Assembly (NCBI GenBank): GCA_008921705.1
Contig: VFFE01006702.1
Location: 434,001-498,000, forward strand
Direction of reading: 5' to 3'
Source of the DNA: Burhinus oedicnemus
Lineage: Eukaryota > Chordata > Aves > Charadriiformes > Burhinidae
DNA: 64,000 bases
Position numbers and translations under genes: made by a program. The notes below the pieces were generated by a model. The model did no database searches, was not told the DNA's origin, and saw only the letters and a list, made by a program, of their open reading frames with translations. This document shows positions 59,803-64,000 of this stretch, in pieces; the stretch's first letter is position 1, and every line of letters begins with the position of its first letter.

Positions 59803-62800
59803 AAAATCCATGCTCAGCAAGGGCTGCTAGCTCAGACGTAGCACAGGGCTCTTAGCACAGCTTTTGTTGTTATGGGACTGTGTCCTGACAGCTCAGAGGA
59901 TGGGCAGAGCCCCCTAACATCTACCTGGTTGCACCCACAGAGACGTGCTGGTTGTAGTGCCTTTGCTACTTCTCTGCAACTCTGCCCTGGGTGTGGGACA
60001 CTCACACCGGTTTTTGTTTGAAAGCTCTTGGGTGTTTCCAATGTGCAATGCGAATATTTTTTAAATTACCAAAATTTTTTGCAGGATATGAGATCTGTTT
60101 CCTGCCTAGCTGTACAGGCAGCTCCTCTGCGTTGTGAAGCAGAAAAAAAGAAGCCTGGGCACAGTAATAATTCTGTCTGTTATTATGGAGCAGTAATTAT
60201 TGCACCTGACCATGTTAGTGGACTGCGATATCTTTTGCTCTCTCCGCCATCCCCCAAACAATATTGCTTCTGGCTAACTAAGAAGCCAACTCAGATTGAA
60301 GCACCTGTATGCTGTGTGCAATGCACGTAGTTCGAAGAGGTTCCCTAGAGACCCATCTGCACTACTTCTTGCCAGTGTCTTTACTGAGGGTGAATTGGAA
60401 GGGGAATCCATTAAAAAGAACGGGGGAAAAAAATCAATAATATAATTAGAAAACATTATATGAGGTAATGATGCCAATTAAAGAGCAATGCACCCATTTA
60501 GAGAGGGCTTGGACTGACTGGCGAGGGTGAAGGGGTGAGCCTCTGTAGTGCACACATTCTGCTCCCCCCAGCATGGGGCTGGCACCCGTTCCAGCATCGT
60601 GCCGCTGCAGCACGCCTCGGTGCAGTGCTGGGAATTGGTGGGCGGCCAAGAGGGAGTCTAATGGGGGCAAAACCTCTCCTCTTGGTCTCGGCAGGCCAAG
60701 GCAGACCCGTGTCTCGAGGCAGGTGTGGCTGGGGGGTTGCTGCGTGGGTGTATAGGGTGAGGTTTCTTGGATGCCTCATCTCAGCCAGACAAGTAAGAGA
60801 AACACCACCCATAAACACCCCAGAAACAAACAGAAAACAGCAAAGCAGCTGGAGAAACACTTGCTCTGCTGCCCAGGGAGAAAGCGAGGGGAGGTTTGGG
60901 GGGAGAGCTCCTGTCTGGCAAAGGGTCTTGAACGGTGCTTTAGGGACGTGTATGGTGGTGTCTGAGCCATTTGACTTTCAGAGAAGGGAGGCAGTTTGCC
61001 TGCTCTCTTTACATTAGCAGAACCACACAGAAGAAATGCCTTTTCTTCTGATGGAAGCAGTTCACACAATCCCAAAGATTTTGGATTTGAAGGAGCAGCA
61101 GCATGCTAGGGAGAATGTCAGTTTTAGCTAATGGCAATCACAGAAGAAAATCCTACTTCAGATTTCTTATTATTCTTTGGAAAAAGATGAAATAAGTATA
61201 ACTTCCAAAGAGTATTAAAATCTGGGGAATGGTTTTGAGTAGGCTGTGCTATGGTCTGCATAGCATAAAGGCTTATATGTTACTTGTGGGTAAAGAAGCA
61301 GCAAATACAAAACAAAATGTATGAAACATCCAACAGTACAAAAGAAAGTAAGTGAACTTCTATTTTATCTTCTTTTACTTTGAAGAGAAAGTCCCTCCCT
61401 GAGCTCCCAACAAACTCCTTCACTTTCTCTGGCTGGAGTCAGGTGTGATTAGACAAAATTAGAATTGTCCAAAATTTGCTAATGATTATGTTTTTATCAG
61501 AGTAGGAACTTTTTCAACAGCAGAGTATTTGGAGGACTTCGTTTTCGTGATACTGCTTTTCATTGTGCTTTTCTTTTAAGTCCTTTCCTTCTTTTCTTCA
61601 ATGGGAGAAGAGGACGTGAACAAGTGATGGGAATCTGTTTTGTGACTCCATGGCAGCTCTTCTCTTTTCACATGCTGTGCAAGGAAAGCTACTATATTTT
61701 TGTATGAATATTTCACATATTCGCCCCCATCTCTGCAAACATGAAACGTGTGCTAACCTAACATCCCTGGCTCCACTCATGGAGGTGAAGTTGCTCAATG
61801 AATGCATATTTGCAGGCTGAAAACCTTCATTTTGGCCTGGGTAAAAGTTTAGCTTTTCTCTGCTGTCTTTGTTAAATATTGTCAAGAGTTTGAAGTGACG
61901 AGAGGGAGAATACCCTATATGCTATTCGCTCTATTCTTGCCTTCAGTTATGACTTCTCCTTCTTTGTTTTCACAGCTATCTTGATCATAATTGAAGTTAA
62001 AAGCAATTTCCACCATTTCAATGCCAAGTCCTGGTTTTTCTCCCCTTATGCATTATTGTCTCTTTTTAACTGAAGTCTTCCCCTTGGTATTCAGCTTAAA
62101 TACATGGGTAAACATTCACAGGGCCAGGCCTTAACAGTAGAGACATTTGGTTCAAGGGAAGGGTTATCTTGCATCTGTTGTTCAAGAAAACGGGTACTAG
62201 AAAGTGGTACTTCCTTCTTCTAGGGCTCAGATGATTCTTCTTCTCTCTTCTTCCTTCCTCGCAGCCCATCAGCTGCACGAGGGAAACCAGCACTTTATGC
62301 ATCGTTCCTCTGAGGCTATTGCTACTCTCCCCTTCTTTTCCTCTCTCAATCTCTGCTGATGCTCAAGGGGGAGGAAAGCACTTAAGTGTCTCTTTTGGGG
62401 CTTAGTCTACATTCCTCTCAAGTCTCCAGGATGCTAAAGGGGACCTGTGGGGGCTTACCATAAATAAAGTATGGTTTTAGTGTTCATTAGACATCCCCCT
62501 GTCCCCTCCTCTCCCTCTTCATCTCTTTGACTTGTGCTCTCATCAACAAACAAAATGAGTTTGCAGCCAGTGCAGTGGATGAGGATGGGGTGATGTTGTT
62601 TGGAGTATGTCCTTTCTGCACAGGAAAAACACAACGTTACCTCTTTCTCTGTCCAAGCCTGTGTCCTCCATATGAGCTGGATGAGTGAGAGGAGCAGACT
62701 GAAGAAATGTGGGACAGGGAGATGGCCTCATCCCCCAGAGAAGCGGCAGAGCCCTGCGCGGTGGCCCAGCCCTTCTCGCAGCCTCCAGAGGACGCATGCT

Positions 62801-63731
62801 TTAGCTCTGTTTCTCATCTAATTTTACTGTAATTACCAGGGCTGTTCCAACTCAGCTGAGCGCTACAGGCAGGAGGTAAAATGAAGGCACAATTAAAATA
62901 ATTGCTAGGTGTGGCCAGCCTTGTGGTGCTCAGGCAGCCGAGGGAGCACCACGTTGTGTTCGGGTGAGCCAGGAATCAAGCTCACATCGCTTCTCTGCGC
63001 AGGGGCTGCCCAGGCGCAACGGTGGCAACAATCTTCTGCAGGGCGCAAAAGGCAAGGTTGCAGCTGCCATCAAGTTTAGGAAAAATGACAGGAAAGAAAT
63101 ACCAAATGAGAACCGAAGTCAGTGCTTTTCTATACATATGTCATTTGATTTGAGAACTTCTTAACTAACCACAAATATCCTTTCAGAATAAAGCTCCTAT
63201 TTATCACATATATATACATGACTCTTACCATGACTTTAAAAATACTGCAAAAGCAAGGCAAATCCTGTTTCTTAGTGGCTGTGTGTTAGATGAACTATAA
63301 CCCTGTATGTGTTTTCAGTTATACTGACTCAAGCTGATTACTCTTTTGTAGAGTGTTGTTTTAAAACTGCTCTTCTTTCCCTGGAAATTTAAAAGTTGGC
63401 AGGAAATATGTTACCTGGAAGTCACCTTTTTTGACAAAACAGTGGTTCAGGCATACGGTTTCTTTCAAATTTGGGGATACTGAAGCATAGTTAATAAGGC
63501 TGTTAGACGTGCTGCTTATGGATTTGCTATCCAGGATCCCATTCTTATCTCTTTCCAACTCTGATAATCTTGTTGGAGGATCTAGGAGCGGAAAATCCAG
63601 CTATTAGACCAGGAAAGAAATGAGAATCAGAACAGTCTGTTAAATTTGATGCCATTGTGTATTAAAATTCATACCCTTTAGTTGATCAAGCTATGTTCCT
63701 TGGCCAGTGCTCCTTCTCCTTTCAGTCCTCC
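59803..63731. other. Unique non-coding sequence
   Basis: No gene is seen. 60500-60950 is GC-richer with overlapping readings of 100-160 codons on both strands and no domain. The remainder is AT-leaning. Confidence 0.6.
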
Positions 63732-63756
63732 CTTTCAGCTGCACCTCAGCTGAAAG
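63732..63756. other. 10-bp inverted repeat around CAGCTG
   Basis: CTTTCAGCTG and CAGCTGAAAG are exact reverse complements with a 5-base loop CACCT, giving two CAGCTG E-box cores. The size is near chance expectation for 64 kb. Confidence 0.85.
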
Positions 63757-64000
63757 ATGCTCTGATTTTATTATATTTTTGCTGGCCAGCTACAACCAAA
63801 ACCAAAACTTGCTGAGCAGGCCCAGTGTGTCGGGATTTATTTGAAAAATAGCAATGTTGTATATCATTCTTTATTAACATACTGCCCTCCCAAATAAGAT
63901 TGCTCTGACAAGCAAACACAGTCATCCTTGGACACCAGCGAGAACCAAGAGCTTCTGCCCTCCCCTTCTCTGATTCATTTCAAAAGTCTGACTGATTTCA
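63757..64000. other. Non-coding window edge
   Basis: Nothing recognisable. Confidence 0.6.

Noticed and set aside
1..64000. CRISPR arrays, operons, prophage, toxin-antitoxin or other prokaryotic systems
   Set aside because: Base texture, CR1 elements and microsatellites mark vertebrate nuclear DNA, and no regularly spaced direct repeats or gene clusters are present.

Overview
This window reads as vertebrate nuclear DNA, most likely from a bird or another archosaur or sauropsid. The evidence is by eye only. CpG is sparse. Interspersed repeats are few. The repeats that can be recognised are CR1-type LINE 3' ends and old fold-back repeats of a kind I know from bird, crocodile and turtle genomes. 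No prokaryotic gene organisation, operon, CRISPR array, plasmid or phage feature is present.

I find no protein-coding gene, tRNA, rRNA or recognisable spliced exon in the 64 kb. The longest stop-free readings are about 140-171 codons: 58435-58950 on the minus strand, 22532-23035, 30646-31149 and 13774-14271 on the plus strand, and 54294-53869 on the minus strand. Their lengths are what chance gives in this much sequence. They overlap one another on both strands, cluster in the GC-richer patches, and show no protein family I recognise. The window is best read as intergenic or deep intronic DNA.

Layout: an antisense CR1 end lies at 620-1020. From 1.1 to 12.7 kb the DNA is AT-leaning unique sequence with an old fold-back repeat near 8 kb and an AT-rich block at 9.6-10.6 kb. 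A GC-richer patch follows at 12.8-15.3 kb. The stretch from 15.3 to 27 kb holds three more relic repeats, the clearest a fold-back element near 23.72-23.99 kb. A sense-strand CR1 3' end is at 27045-27565. A long, very well paired hairpin is at 29949-30032, and a G-rich quadruplex-type run is at about 30.73 kb. The stretch from 31 to 42 kb has a possible old LINE fragment (32.2 kb), a relic repeat (38.27 kb), a perfect 15-bp hairpin (39.18 kb) and a triplicated 9-mer carrying two CACGTG boxes (40.15 kb). A TA/CA microsatellite is at 42.24 kb and a CCCT tract at 45.95 kb. A second antisense CR1 end is at 47085-47442. The stretch from 48 to 64 kb is mostly unique, with a small minisatellite (51.84 kb), a CR1 tail (56.93 kb), paired palindromes (57.06 kb) and a strong minus-strand G-quadruplex motif (59.78 kb).

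There are no genes here to work together. The most interesting signals are structural: the 36-bp-stem hairpin near 29.95 kb, the fold-back element near 23.85 kb, the perfect hairpin near 39.2 kb, and the triplicated CACGTG unit. I did not find a new biological system. Repeat assignments rest on memory of family sequence patterns, without a database search.
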